A DNA stretch of 64,000 nucleotides, taken from positions 62,001 to 126,000 of the forward strand of contig JABJJN010000011.1 in the NCBI GenBank assembly GCA_018660835.1. Reading direction: 5' to 3'. The DNA comes from Gemmatimonadota bacterium. Lineage in GTDB: Bacteria; Latescibacterota; UBA2968; UBA8231. This document shows, piece after piece, positions 10,180 through 17,730 of the stretch. The stretch's first letter is position 1, and each line of letters opens with the position of its first letter. Under the pieces are notes generated by a model. The model saw nothing but the letters and a program-made list of their open reading frames with translations. It had not been told where the DNA came from and did not search any database. The position numbers and the translations under genes were made by a program.

Positions 10180-11188
10180 GGAGAAGCTTTATAGCTACGA
10201 GGTCACATGTGCCGGTGGATTCGAGGATGTCCTGATCGATGAAATTCGTGAACGCCTTGGCAAACGTGTCGTGGGACTTCGCGAGGAGCGTGGCGAAGTC
10301 GGTCGCGTGTTCTTCGATTATGAAGGCTCGCCGCGAAAACTACTCGAATTGGAGTGTGCAACAGGTATCTGTTCCGTCGTCAGGCAGATGCATGATGTCA
10401 CTGTCGGCCCAGCCGGTCTGGAGCGAATTCGTCAGCGGCTGACATCCCTGCCACTGGACTCGATGCGGCGCCTGGCGGGTGTCGCAGGCGAGTTGCATGA
10501 AGCCACCGGATATCGACTTCGTGTCCATCAGCGCGGGGCGCATCGGTTCACAGCATCTGACGTGGAAGCTGCGGCCCGGCAGGTCTTGGAAACGCAGGAA
10601 CTTTCAGCCTCGCCTGGAGGCCTCGATCTCGAGCTCCGTCTACAGAAACGCCGAGCGCACCTCAAGCTCGCTCTGAGAAACAATCCTCGTGCCGGTGCGA
10701 TTGAGACAGAAGGGTTACCTGCTGCCTATGTGGCTGCCATCGTCCGGATGTTGGGGCTCGATGACTCGGACGACCTTCTATTGATCCAGGCCCAGGCCCA
10801 GGCAGCGATTGCCGCGGCACGTGTAAGTGGCAGCCAAATCGTCGCCACATCGAGACGACGCTCTCAGGGGAACCGTGCGCCCGTTGTCGTGTGCGCTGAC
10901 GACCAGCTTCCCATTGGCTCGGCTACCATGACGGCGGCAATCATCATTGTCGGTGATGATCATGACACGGTCCCAGGCAGCGGGCAAGTGCGACTACAGC
11001 AGGTCGTAGAGTGCGTCGCAGAGGATGGTGTGATCGCAGCCCTGGTGCCAAGATCCGATTCATTCGCCGCGCGATTGCCTCAATGGGGTCTGCCACTCGA
11101 GGTGATAGGCGCTGTGCCCCTGTATATCCGGCGGCAGCGATGGGCCCTGTTTCTGTTACAGCGATTGCCCCTGCTACATTTGGGTTGA
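10172..11188 (+). CDS. THUMP-domain protein with degenerate methyltransferase domain
   Basis: This 338-residue protein resembles the RlmL/Trm14 class: an N-terminal ferredoxin-like plus THUMP RNA-binding region (about residues 1-165), then the remains of a Rossmann methyltransferase. Where active enzymes read roughly LDPxCGSGT, this protein has LLLIQAQAQAAIAAA. The usual NPPYG catalytic motif is not seen, and the corresponding region reads CADDQLPIGSATMTAA. It may therefore be an RNA-binding pseudoenzyme. ATG at 10172 is chosen over an upstream in-frame ATG at 10118 because it follows a GAGGGGG stretch and starts the domain correctly. It is the last gene of the M16 operon. Confidence 0.75.
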   Translation: MAEEKLYSYEVTCAGGFEDVLIDEIRERLGKRVVGLREERGEVGRVFFDYEGSPRKLLELECATGICSVVRQMHDVTVGPAGLERIRQRLTSLPLDSMRRLAGVAGELHEATGYRLRVHQRGAHRFTASDVEAAARQVLETQELSASPGGLDLELRLQKRRAHLKLALRNNPRAGAIETEGLPAAYVAAIVRMLGLDDSDDLLLIQAQAQAAIAAARVSGSQIVATSRRRSQGNRAPVVVCADDQLPIGSATMTAAIIIVGDDHDTVPGSGQVRLQQVVECVAEDGVIAALVPRSDSFAARLPQWGLPLEVIGAVPLYIRRQRWALFLLQRLPLLHLG

Positions 11189-11296
11189 GCTCTCGGCATG
11201 TAGTTTGCGAGGGTAGAGGAGATCGCCACAGGGAATGTGGAGAGGAAAGGGTCTGTCAGGCCTTGGCCAATTGCACTCAAGGGATTGATTTTACAG

Positions 11297-11315
11297 TAGT
11301 TTGACGATAGTTTGA
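11297..11315 (+). repeat. Direct repeat TAGTTTGA, two copies 11 bases apart
   Basis: TAGTTTGA occurs at 11297-11304 and again at 11308-11315, that is one helical turn apart. A near copy, TAGTTTGC, lies at 11201. The site sits in the 252-base gap ahead of the FliN-like gene, where a regulator could bind. No matching regulator is known. Confidence 0.35.
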
Positions 11316-11440
11316 GCAGGACGGTTGCGTGTCTCACTGGTAGGGTGTTTCGTTATCTGTCCTGGTGTTTTCTTCCGGTCGTGTAAGGGAAACACGTTCA
11401 ATCTGTCGCCGAATTCGCCCAAACAGCGAGCGAGTTGAGC

Positions 11441-11950
11441 ATGAGTGAGCACGAGTCGACTACAGAGGTCATCGATGAGACGGATTCCGTTGAGCCGGCT
11501 GATCTCAACGAGCAACTCGGCGAGCCCGGATCCGCGGGGGCCGCAGGCTCTGCTGCCCCGTCCGATGATCCGATCGCCGCAGCGATGCAGGCCTGGGCAG
11601 CTGGTGGTCATAGCGAGGTAGAAGCCGACGGCGATGAAGTCCTCCCCGTCCAGTTTGCTCAGCTTGAGCCACCACCGGCTCAGAAAATCAAGCCACGCTT
11701 CGGCCGTCTTAACAATGTCCAGGTAGATATCACCGTCGAATTGGGACGCAAAGAGATGACCGTGCGTGAGATCACGAATCTGAAAGAGCAGGACGTGATC
11801 GATCTGAGTAAGCTGGCCGGTGAAGCCTTTGACATCCTGATTAATCACCGCCCCTTTGCTGAGGGCGAAATCGTCGTCGTCACCGACTTGATGGCGGTGC
11901 GCATTACGCGCTTGATCGATCCGAAGAATCCCGACGAAGACGAAGAGTAG
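11441..11950 (+). CDS. FliN-like SpoA-domain protein
   Basis: This 169-residue protein has an acidic, alanine- and proline-rich N-terminal half (residues 1-85) and a C-terminal SpoA/FliN domain with the hallmarks VQVDITVELGRKEMTVREI, LKEQDVIDLSKLAGE, ILINHRPFAEGEIVVV and VRITRL. In flagella, FliN forms the lower C-ring with FliM, and related domains occur in type III secretion. ATG at 11441 is chosen; a TTG two codons earlier is also possible. No other flagellar or secretion gene adjoins it. It converges on a CheY-like receiver gene, with 11 bases between the stops. Confidence 0.85.
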   Translation: MSEHESTTEVIDETDSVEPADLNEQLGEPGSAGAAGSAAPSDDPIAAAMQAWAAGGHSEVEADGDEVLPVQFAQLEPPPAQKIKPRFGRLNNVQVDITVELGRKEMTVREITNLKEQDVIDLSKLAGEAFDILINHRPFAEGEIVVVTDLMAVRITRLIDPKNPDEDEE

Positions 11951-11961
11951 CCCGCTCTTGT

Positions 11962-12372
11962 TCAGACGGCGGGGGGGACCCACTTCTTCGTCGACACTTC
12001 GTTACGCTTCAATGCGGTAGCGATTAGTTCGTTGAGTTCCGATGCGGCAATGGGGAACTGAGCAAAACCTTCAAAACGAACACGTTTCAAGCGCAGTTTC
12101 GTCAGCTGGTCAAGTTCGACCGGCGAATGCATAATGACGGGAATGCTCTCTGTTGCCGGATGATTCCGAATGGAATGGAAGAAGTCAATGCCATCCATCC
12201 CCGGTATAAATAGGTCGAGCATAATCACGTTCGGGCGGCGTTGAACCAGACTTTCAACTGCCTCCGATGCGGTGGTCGCAAATCCAAGTTCGTGCTTTGA
12301 GCGATACCGAAATATCTTCTCCACGTATTTTCGTGTCTGTGGATTGTCGTCAATCATCAGCACGTAAGCCAC
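11962..12372 (-). CDS. Single-domain response regulator (CheY-like receiver)
   Basis: This is a stand-alone receiver domain of 136 residues. The acidic pair is IDDN near the start, the phospho-acceptor Asp is in VIMLDLFIPGMDG and the conserved Ser/Thr is in PVIMHSP. The usual KP after the fifth strand is replaced: the segment reads FEGFAQFP, with Gln where the invariant Lys is expected, so signalling may be altered. GTG at 12372 is chosen because GGGAGAAGG precedes it. A longer frame from 12477 would add 35 residues unlike a receiver. No histidine kinase is nearby, and the convergent neighbour is the FliN-like gene. Confidence 0.85.
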   Translation of the reverse strand: MAYVLMIDDNPQTRKYVEKIFRYRSKHELGFATTASEAVESLVQRRPNVIMLDLFIPGMDGIDFFHSIRNHPATESIPVIMHSPVELDQLTKLRLKRVRFEGFAQFPIAASELNELIATALKRNEVSTKKWVPPAV

Positions 12373-12515
12373 TGCCTTCTCCCGGCGATGCGGTCCGTCG
12401 TCCTGTGCCAATAACCGTCCCTCGCGCACTGATCGCAAATCCGGGAGGCGCACTGTTCTGCCCCGTGTTATCTTCAAGTCTTACAGGTTCTCCACCCACT
12501 CTAGCACTTTCGGGG

Positions 12516-13064
12516 ATGATGGTTCGCACTCAGCGTACGTACTACGTGGCCTTCGGCATCGCTTTGCTCATTCAATCATGTGGCACAGCCAACGACCAAG
12601 AAGAACCACACCGAGGAGCCGATGATACACGATATGAAATCGTGATCGTTGACAGTGCCGGCGTGCAGGAGCCCGGGCAGAGCGATGCGGAATCCGCAGC
12701 TGTTCGCCCGCCGCCAAGTGAGATGCCCGCAGCTGAGTCGATCGATGCGTCACAACCGCCTCCACCCCCTGGTGTCGACGACGAGGCAGGAGGGGATAGA
12801 CTGCTGTCTTTCGACCCAGACGGACAGTATGTCGTCCAAGTGGGTGTCTTGGCAGATCTCGGCAAAGCACGTAAACGGGTGCGGCAACTCGTGGACTTGG
12901 GATACCCGGCCTTCCTCGCGGGAAGACCATCGACTGAACAGACGCGCATTCGCATCGGTTTTTTTGGCTCACACGACGACGCGACACAGTTTGGTCAGCG
13001 CTTCGTTCGCGACCATGGTGGTGAATTCTGGGTCGATCGCCGCCCGTCAAAAGGAGCCGAGTAG
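12516..13064 (+). CDS. SPOR-domain lipoprotein
   Basis: This is an exported protein of about 182 residues. The start is one of two adjacent ATGs (12516 or 12519). A type II signal peptide ends at IQSC, giving Cys22 as the lipidation site. A proline-rich, disordered linker follows (about residues 55-95). The last 75 residues form a SPOR domain (YVVQVGVLADLGKARKRVRQL through FVRDHGGEFWVDR), which binds denuded septal peptidoglycan. Its role is probably in cell division or envelope maintenance. The next gene follows after 3 bases. Confidence 0.8.
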   Translation: MMVRTQRTYYVAFGIALLIQSCGTANDQEEPHRGADDTRYEIVIVDSAGVQEPGQSDAESAAVRPPPSEMPAAESIDASQPPPPPGVDDEAGGDRLLSFDPDGQYVVQVGVLADLGKARKRVRQLVDLGYPAFLAGRPSTEQTRIRIGFFGSHDDATQFGQRFVRDHGGEFWVDRRPSKGAE

Positions 13065-13067
13065 CTC

Positions 13068-13484
13068 GTGACCCAACCTACTCGTGAGACTCGTGTACTG
13101 GCCTGCGGGACCTTCGACCTGTTGCACCCTGGCCACGAGTCGTTTCTACAGCAAGCGGCGGCGCTTGGGGATGAGTTGTGGGTCGTGGTGGCACGCGATC
13201 AAAATGTCGAACGCCTGAAGGGCCGGTTGCCGGCGCAACCTGAGGCAAAGCGCCTGGCCACGGTCAGTTCATTGAGTGTCGTGAAGCAAGCACAGCTCGG
13301 ATTGCCTGGAAAGAATTTTCTGAAGGTTGTTGAGCAGATCAGGCCTGATGTCATCGCCTTGGGATACGACCAGAGAGTTCCCACTGGTTTGGCGGCTGCC
13401 TTTCCAGGTTGCAGGCTTGTTACTCTCGACGCCCACGAACCGCAACGGTTCAAGACATCCCTATTGCGTCAGGATGACTCATGA
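13068..13484 (+). CDS. Cytidylyltransferase-family nucleotidyltransferase (RibL-/TagD-like)
   Basis: This is a small 138-residue HIGH-superfamily nucleotidyltransferase. The nucleotide-binding motif GTFDLLHPGH is at residues 14-23 and a C-terminal RFKTSLLR matches the second phosphate-binding motif. Relatives include archaeal FAD synthetase RibL, TagD and GCT. GTG at 13068 is preceded by AAGGAG. The bifunctional RibF normally supplies FAD synthetase in bacteria. In this genome segment the only flavokinase is a TruB fusion without that half, so an FMN adenylyltransferase role here is an attractive inference. Cytidylyl transfer to a polyol phosphate is the alternative. Confidence 0.8.
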   Translation: MTQPTRETRVLACGTFDLLHPGHESFLQQAAALGDELWVVVARDQNVERLKGRLPAQPEAKRLATVSSLSVVKQAQLGLPGKNFLKVVEQIRPDVIALGYDQRVPTGLAAAFPGCRLVTLDAHEPQRFKTSLLRQDDS

Positions 13485-13972
13485 TCGGCCTGTGTTCTGA
13501 TATCCATGACAACATCTGGGCTCTCGAACGAGCGCTACCTCTCTTGGCGCCGGCGCAGGTCGTCGTCTTCTGTGGTGACTTCTGTGCGCCCTTCACTCTC
13601 GCTCAATTGGCCGAAGGGGTCTCTCCCAGACCCCTGCATGTCATCTGGGGAAACAACGATGGTGATCGCCATGCCTTGACGCGTGTGGCAGGGGCGTTCG
13701 ATCACGTTCATCTGCACGGGGAATTCGCGACGCTGGAGCTACTGGGCAAGCAGGTCTTGGCGACGCACTATCCAGACATCGCGCGCCATCTCGTACAGGG
13801 ATCAGCGGCCGATATCGTCTGCTACGGACACGACCATATCGCGCACGAGGAGCGAGTTGGCGAGACCCTTCTGGTAAATCCTGGAGAGGTCATGGGTCGC
13901 CTGGGACGTCGAACGATTGCGCTGATTGAACCTTCGCCGTCTAACTCGGTCGAATTTGTCGAATTCGACTGA
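13481..13972 (+). CDS. YfcE/MJ0936-type metallophosphoesterase
   Basis: This 163-residue calcineurin-like phosphodiesterase has the complete metal set: SDIHDN at the start, CGDF, GNND, ATHYP and CYGHDH. The short form without extra domains fits the YfcE family of small phosphodiesterases, whose physiological substrates are poorly known. The start overlaps the nucleotidyltransferase stop (ATGA), so the two are translationally coupled. It converges on the sulfatase-like gene 44 bases away, with no evident terminator between them. Confidence 0.85.
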   Translation: MIGLCSDIHDNIWALERALPLLAPAQVVVFCGDFCAPFTLAQLAEGVSPRPLHVIWGNNDGDRHALTRVAGAFDHVHLHGEFATLELLGKQVLATHYPDIARHLVQGSAADIVCYGHDHIAHEERVGETLLVNPGEVMGRLGRRTIALIEPSPSNSVEFVEFD

Positions 13973-14016
13973 CGCGTCAGCGTCAGCGTTCTGACAAGCT
14001 GTTACTGGATGCGAAC

Positions 14017-15195
14017 TCAAGACAGATAGCCGAGATCACGCAAGCGCGCTCCCAGAACGTCCGCATCGATTCCATCCTCGAGTCCTGATCGACAATACGT
14101 AGAACCAGCCAGCAACTGTCTCCTCACATGGGTCGCATCAAATCGTGGCGGTGACTCGAGTGGGACAGCCGTTGGATCGAAAGGGGTCGTCCACTGCCAG
14201 ATGCCGCCAGGTTCGCGAATCGTGGCTTTCTGTGCCGCGTCGAAGACACTCCACCATACCTCGGTAGATGATTGCCCCGAGGCAGACGCAGGAGACAGTA
14301 TCTCATCATCGCGTAGGCCGTGGGGTGTCGGTTCGATCTGAGCGAGGTAGGGTGATATCTCGGACACAGGTCGCAGCAGGTCGCGCCCAAAAGTCTCGAC
14401 TGGCGGCACCTGCAATACGTCCCGCACGGTTGGAGCAAGATCGATCAGAGAACAGATCTCGCCGGGGCGTGCACTCTGATAGGGCACATGAAGAAACAGT
14501 GGTACTCGCAGAACGTCGTGGTGCAGTGTTTGTCCATGATAGAGTTCCTCAGCCGTCCAGCGCTCCCCGTGATCACCAAAGAGCACGATCGTCCAGCGAC
14601 TCATGTCCAGGTTTTCGAGCAGGGGAGCGATCTTGAGTTCGAAACAGTCTTCCACCGCCTGTAGATATCGTTTCTCCACAAGACCGATGTGCCCATCACG
14701 AACCAACTCAGCCGTTTCGCCGAGAGCCCGTGCGTCTGCTGCACCATAGGGGGCATGAGTACTCCAATAGTGCATGAATAGAGCCTGCTGATCGGCTCCC
14801 GGGCGTAACCAGGTCCTGAGCGCGGCAAGACCATCAGGCGCATAGGCTGAAACATCGCTCACAGTCGTCCCGATATCTACGCCACCTAGAATCGATGCCG
14901 CTTCCGAGAATGCGCCCACGTGATATCCAGCGTGGGAAAGTTCAGCCATCAGTCGGGGGATGCCGCGTCGACGCTGCCGACGATGCTGGCCGGTGATGCC
15001 ATGCTCGAAGGGATACAGGCCGCTGAATACGGACTGATGGACAGGGCGGGTCGCTGTAGAGACTGAGAGACAGCGGTCTGTAAAAACGAAGTCCGCAGTG
15101 ACCGAATCGAATTTCGGTGTTGTTAGCAGGTGGGGATGGGTGCGTCCCACCGCGTCCCACCGCAGGCTGTCAACGGACAGAAGCAGCAGGTTCAC
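14017..15195 (-). CDS. Sulfatase-like hydrolase (alkaline phosphatase superfamily)
   Basis: This 392-residue protein begins with a metal-binding LLLLSVDSLRWDAVG and has FGDHGERW and THAPY, the usual metal and substrate positions of the sulfatase/phosphoglycerate-mutase superfamily. The nucleophile region reads VSTATRPVHQSVFSG, so there is no Cys or Ser for formylglycine. Thr49 is the likely nucleophile, as in phosphoryl-transfer relatives. A true sulfatase activity is therefore doubtful. There is no signal peptide, the start is GTG, and it is the last gene of the murQ operon. Confidence 0.8.
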   Translation of the reverse strand: MNLLLLSVDSLRWDAVGRTHPHLLTTPKFDSVTADFVFTDRCLSVSTATRPVHQSVFSGLYPFEHGITGQHRRQRRRGIPRLMAELSHAGYHVGAFSEAASILGGVDIGTTVSDVSAYAPDGLAALRTWLRPGADQQALFMHYWSTHAPYGAADARALGETAELVRDGHIGLVEKRYLQAVEDCFELKIAPLLENLDMSRWTIVLFGDHGERWTAEELYHGQTLHHDVLRVPLFLHVPYQSARPGEICSLIDLAPTVRDVLQVPPVETFGRDLLRPVSEISPYLAQIEPTPHGLRDDEILSPASASGQSSTEVWWSVFDAAQKATIREPGGIWQWTTPFDPTAVPLESPPRFDATHVRRQLLAGSTYCRSGLEDGIDADVLGARLRDLGYLS

Positions 15196-15238
15196 AGTCG
15201 GCGTCTCATTCTCAGTGCCCCTGTCAGGTCAAGTCGCG

Positions 15239-16342
15239 TCAGGTCAGAGCGCCACGTGTGGCAAGAGGCCAAACATCCTCAACCACGCCATGACGGATAC
15301 AGACGAATTCATTGTGCAGATACGTCGTTGCGTCATGATAACCAGGCAGCAGGACCAGCCGGTCGCCGAAGCAAGGCATCGTTCCATCGGGCGTTCGCCG
15401 GTAAACTCCATGCTCAGCTGACAGATACTCGAATGACACACCCTCGGCGTCTAACAGACGCGGCGGATGATGAAAACTCCAGAGGGTCTTGAACCCCGCA
15501 TCGGTCACGATGTGATCTTCGTGAACGCCTGTCACCGTCGTCAGCAGAGTCAGTGCGTATTGCAGTTCGGGCCCAACATTGCACGCCTCGCGATACATGG
15601 CATCCATGAAGATTCCGCCTCCTGCTTGTAACTCCGTCACGCCTGCCAGGTGGGCGGACCATTCATAGCAGCCTGTACCTCCAGCAGAAACGATTGGGAC
15701 GTCGAGACCGCCCTCTGTCAGTTGTCTGCGAGCTTCGTCAAGATGCCCGATGGCAACTGCACATCGATCTGACTTTTCCTCTGGAGAATCCTTGTACGTG
15801 TGTCCTTCAAATCCCATGATCCCTTCGAATCTGAGACCCTTCTTTGCTGCAACATGCTTGGCAAGTTGTAGAACTCGCGGACCGGGAATAACACCGGTTC
15901 GATGCATCCCCGTATCCACATCGATCAGCACGGGAATGGTGACGCCTTCTGCCTGAGCGGACACCGATAGTAGATCGGCTGCCTCAGCACAATCGACGAT
16001 ACCTATCACGTTGGCTCGATTCTGCAGGCGAGCGAGGCGATCTGCCTTCAGAGGTGAAGCCAGCTGATTGGCGACGAGAATCTGCTCGACACCGGCATCA
16101 ACGAAAATCTCAGCCTCAGACAGTTTCGCACACGTTAGACCGATCGCGCCAGCGTCGAGTAGCTTTCTGGCGACATCAGGCGATTTGTGGCCCTTGGCAT
16201 GCGGTCGCCAATCAATGCCAAGACGTCTGCACGTCTCTGCAAGGTGTGAGACGTTGGCTTCAAAGCGATCCAGATCAACGAGCAGGACCGGTGTATCGAG
16301 CGCATCGAGCGGCTGGCCGACGAGTGGGTGAGTGATGCTCAC
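15239..16342 (-). CDS. D-threonine aldolase-like / alanine-racemase-fold PLP enzyme
   Basis: This is a fold-type III PLP protein of 367 residues. The PLP lysine is in RPHAKGHK near the N-terminus, and the barrel ends with the C-terminal domain ending VVEDVWPLATRGALT found in D-threonine aldolases and D-serine dehydratases. Those enzymes bind a metal through a His-x-Cys motif. Here the corresponding segment reads PGYHDATTYLHNE, so the Cys seems to be Ala. GTG at 16342 overlaps the upstream stop (GTGA) and has GGAG 11 bases before it. A longer frame adds residues unlike the family. It may act on a D-amino acid freed from cell-wall material, given murQ in the operon. Confidence 0.8.
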   Translation of the reverse strand: MSITHPLVGQPLDALDTPVLLVDLDRFEANVSHLAETCRRLGIDWRPHAKGHKSPDVARKLLDAGAIGLTCAKLSEAEIFVDAGVEQILVANQLASPLKADRLARLQNRANVIGIVDCAEAADLLSVSAQAEGVTIPVLIDVDTGMHRTGVIPGPRVLQLAKHVAAKKGLRFEGIMGFEGHTYKDSPEEKSDRCAVAIGHLDEARRQLTEGGLDVPIVSAGGTGCYEWSAHLAGVTELQAGGGIFMDAMYREACNVGPELQYALTLLTTVTGVHEDHIVTDAGFKTLWSFHHPPRLLDAEGVSFEYLSAEHGVYRRTPDGTMPCFGDRLVLLPGYHDATTYLHNEFVCIRHGVVEDVWPLATRGALT

Positions 16343-16752
16343 GGCGTGCTGAACTCCACGCTGGAGATTACGAGGGCCGGTGATGTTGGTATGTGCAACT
16401 TGATGATCTGCTTTGGCCGGGACAGGGTTCCATGGAACGAGGCATTCATACCGTCCTGACCACGTTCCCACGATACAGCTTCCTGCGTCATGGACTCTTC
16501 GATACGGTCACCAACATAGACTTCTATGGCATCGGCACCGCGGCCTTCGGCACTCAGACCTGTCGTCGTCACGGTCAGTTGGAGAGACCTACCGTCCGTG
16601 GGGACCTGGAAGGCCAGACTGCCGCCCGCATCGACGGCCATCATGCCCATCATGGGCGGTTGGGCCGTGAAAACTCGTTCTTCTTCCGCCGCGTCAGCCG
16701 GCGGTAGATCCACGGGGATGAAATACCAAGATTTGTATGCTACATCGGTCAT
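16339..16752 (-). CDS. Small hypothetical protein of the murQ operon
   Basis: I do not recognise this 137-residue protein. It has no signal peptide or membrane helix. It looks mainly beta-stranded, with a segment (SLQLTVTTTGLSAEGRGADA, IKLHIPTSPALVISSVEF) reminiscent of a jelly-roll or carbohydrate-binding sandwich. It overlaps the downstream PLP-enzyme gene by 4 bases and follows the aldo/keto reductase after 30 bases, so it belongs to the same transcript. Confidence 0.65.
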   Translation of the reverse strand: MTDVAYKSWYFIPVDLPPADAAEEERVFTAQPPMMGMMAVDAGGSLAFQVPTDGRSLQLTVTTTGLSAEGRGADAIEVYVGDRIEESMTQEAVSWERGQDGMNASFHGTLSRPKQIIKLHIPTSPALVISSVEFSTP

Positions 16753-16782
16753 GTTGGTTCCATCGGGTCTTCTAGTACAAGA

Positions 16783-17730
16783 TCACTTGGCCTGAACCGG
16801 TTGATCAGGCCAGGCACTGGGATTTAGCAATTCAGGGTCATCAATATCGATTGTTTCCAAGGCGGCGACGAGGTCCGGCGGCAAGGGGCCGGCTTCGCAT
16901 GCAACCAGGTTTTGCCGCAACTCCTCCTCGTGGGCGGTACCGACAATCGTGACGTCTCCGGCGCCGCCATAGAGGGCAAAGCGCAGAGCCATGTCTGACA
17001 GACTCAGATCCGACTCCGCCGCAAGCTGCGCCGCCGATTCTGCAGCGCGCGCCAATGCCGCCATCGAATCAGGTAAATCACGTCGCCGATCTGAAAGCAC
17101 ACCTTGCAGGAAAACAGAGCGCAAGACGATCCCCACTCCATTGTTCCTGGCCCGAGGCAGAATCTGTGCACTCAAACGGCGATCGAGAATACTGTAGGCA
17201 ATCTGCAGAACTCTAACCTTCGCTTCGGCGAGTGCGTCGGCGGGGGCAGCCATGCCATATGTCGACGCTCCCCATGCACCAACCATGCCGCGATCCACCA
17301 TGTCCTGCATGGCGCCGACGAGTTCATCGTGTAAGAAGGCGTCAGCGGCAGAATGGATCTTTAGAATATCGAGGCGTTCCGTCTGTAGCAGGCGAAGACT
17401 TCGTTGCACACTTGCTTCGATATGCTGCCGCTGGTCGGCGGCAGCAAGGGGACGGCCCTGCTCATCTCGCAGTGCCACCTTCGTTGCGATCGTGGGTCTA
17501 TCGGCTCTACTGCCAAAAGCTCGACCTACGAGCTCTTCACTGCGGCCATAGGCTGCTGCTGTATCTATGTAGCTGATACCCCCTGCAACGGCCTGATGTA
17601 ACAACTCAATACATACGTTGTCGGCGGGCGGCGGTTCCTTGGACAGGCCATAGGGGAGGCCCAATTCTACGGTGCCGAGCCCGAGACAGGATGTCTGGAT
17701 TCGGGTCGTCCCTAACTCGACATGCTTCAT
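16783..17730 (-). CDS. Aldo/keto reductase
   Basis: This is a 315-residue NAD(P)H-dependent aldo/keto reductase with the full catalytic tetrad: Asp56 (YIDTAAAYG), Tyr61, Lys84 (IATKVAL) and His126 (LKIHSA). The C-terminal GGAGDVTIVGTAHEEELRQNL fits the nucleotide-binding end. Its ATG overlaps the murQ stop (ATGA), so translation is coupled. The substrate is unknown. A sugar or a lactaldehyde/lactate-like carbonyl related to the D-lactate ether product of MurQ would fit the operon but is only an inference. Confidence 0.9.
   Translation of the reverse strand: MKHVELGTTRIQTSCLGLGTVELGLPYGLSKEPPPADNVCIELLHQAVAGGISYIDTAAAYGRSEELVGRAFGSRADRPTIATKVALRDEQGRPLAAADQRQHIEASVQRSLRLLQTERLDILKIHSAADAFLHDELVGAMQDMVDRGMVGAWGASTYGMAAPADALAEAKVRVLQIAYSILDRRLSAQILPRARNNGVGIVLRSVFLQGVLSDRRRDLPDSMAALARAAESAAQLAAESDLSLSDMALRFALYGGAGDVTIVGTAHEEELRQNLVACEAGPLPPDLVAALETIDIDDPELLNPSAWPDQPVQAK

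Noticed and set aside
15150..15172. Short tandem duplication of CGTCCCACCG in the sulfatase-like gene
   Set aside because: It encodes an ordinary in-frame segment and is too short to mean more.
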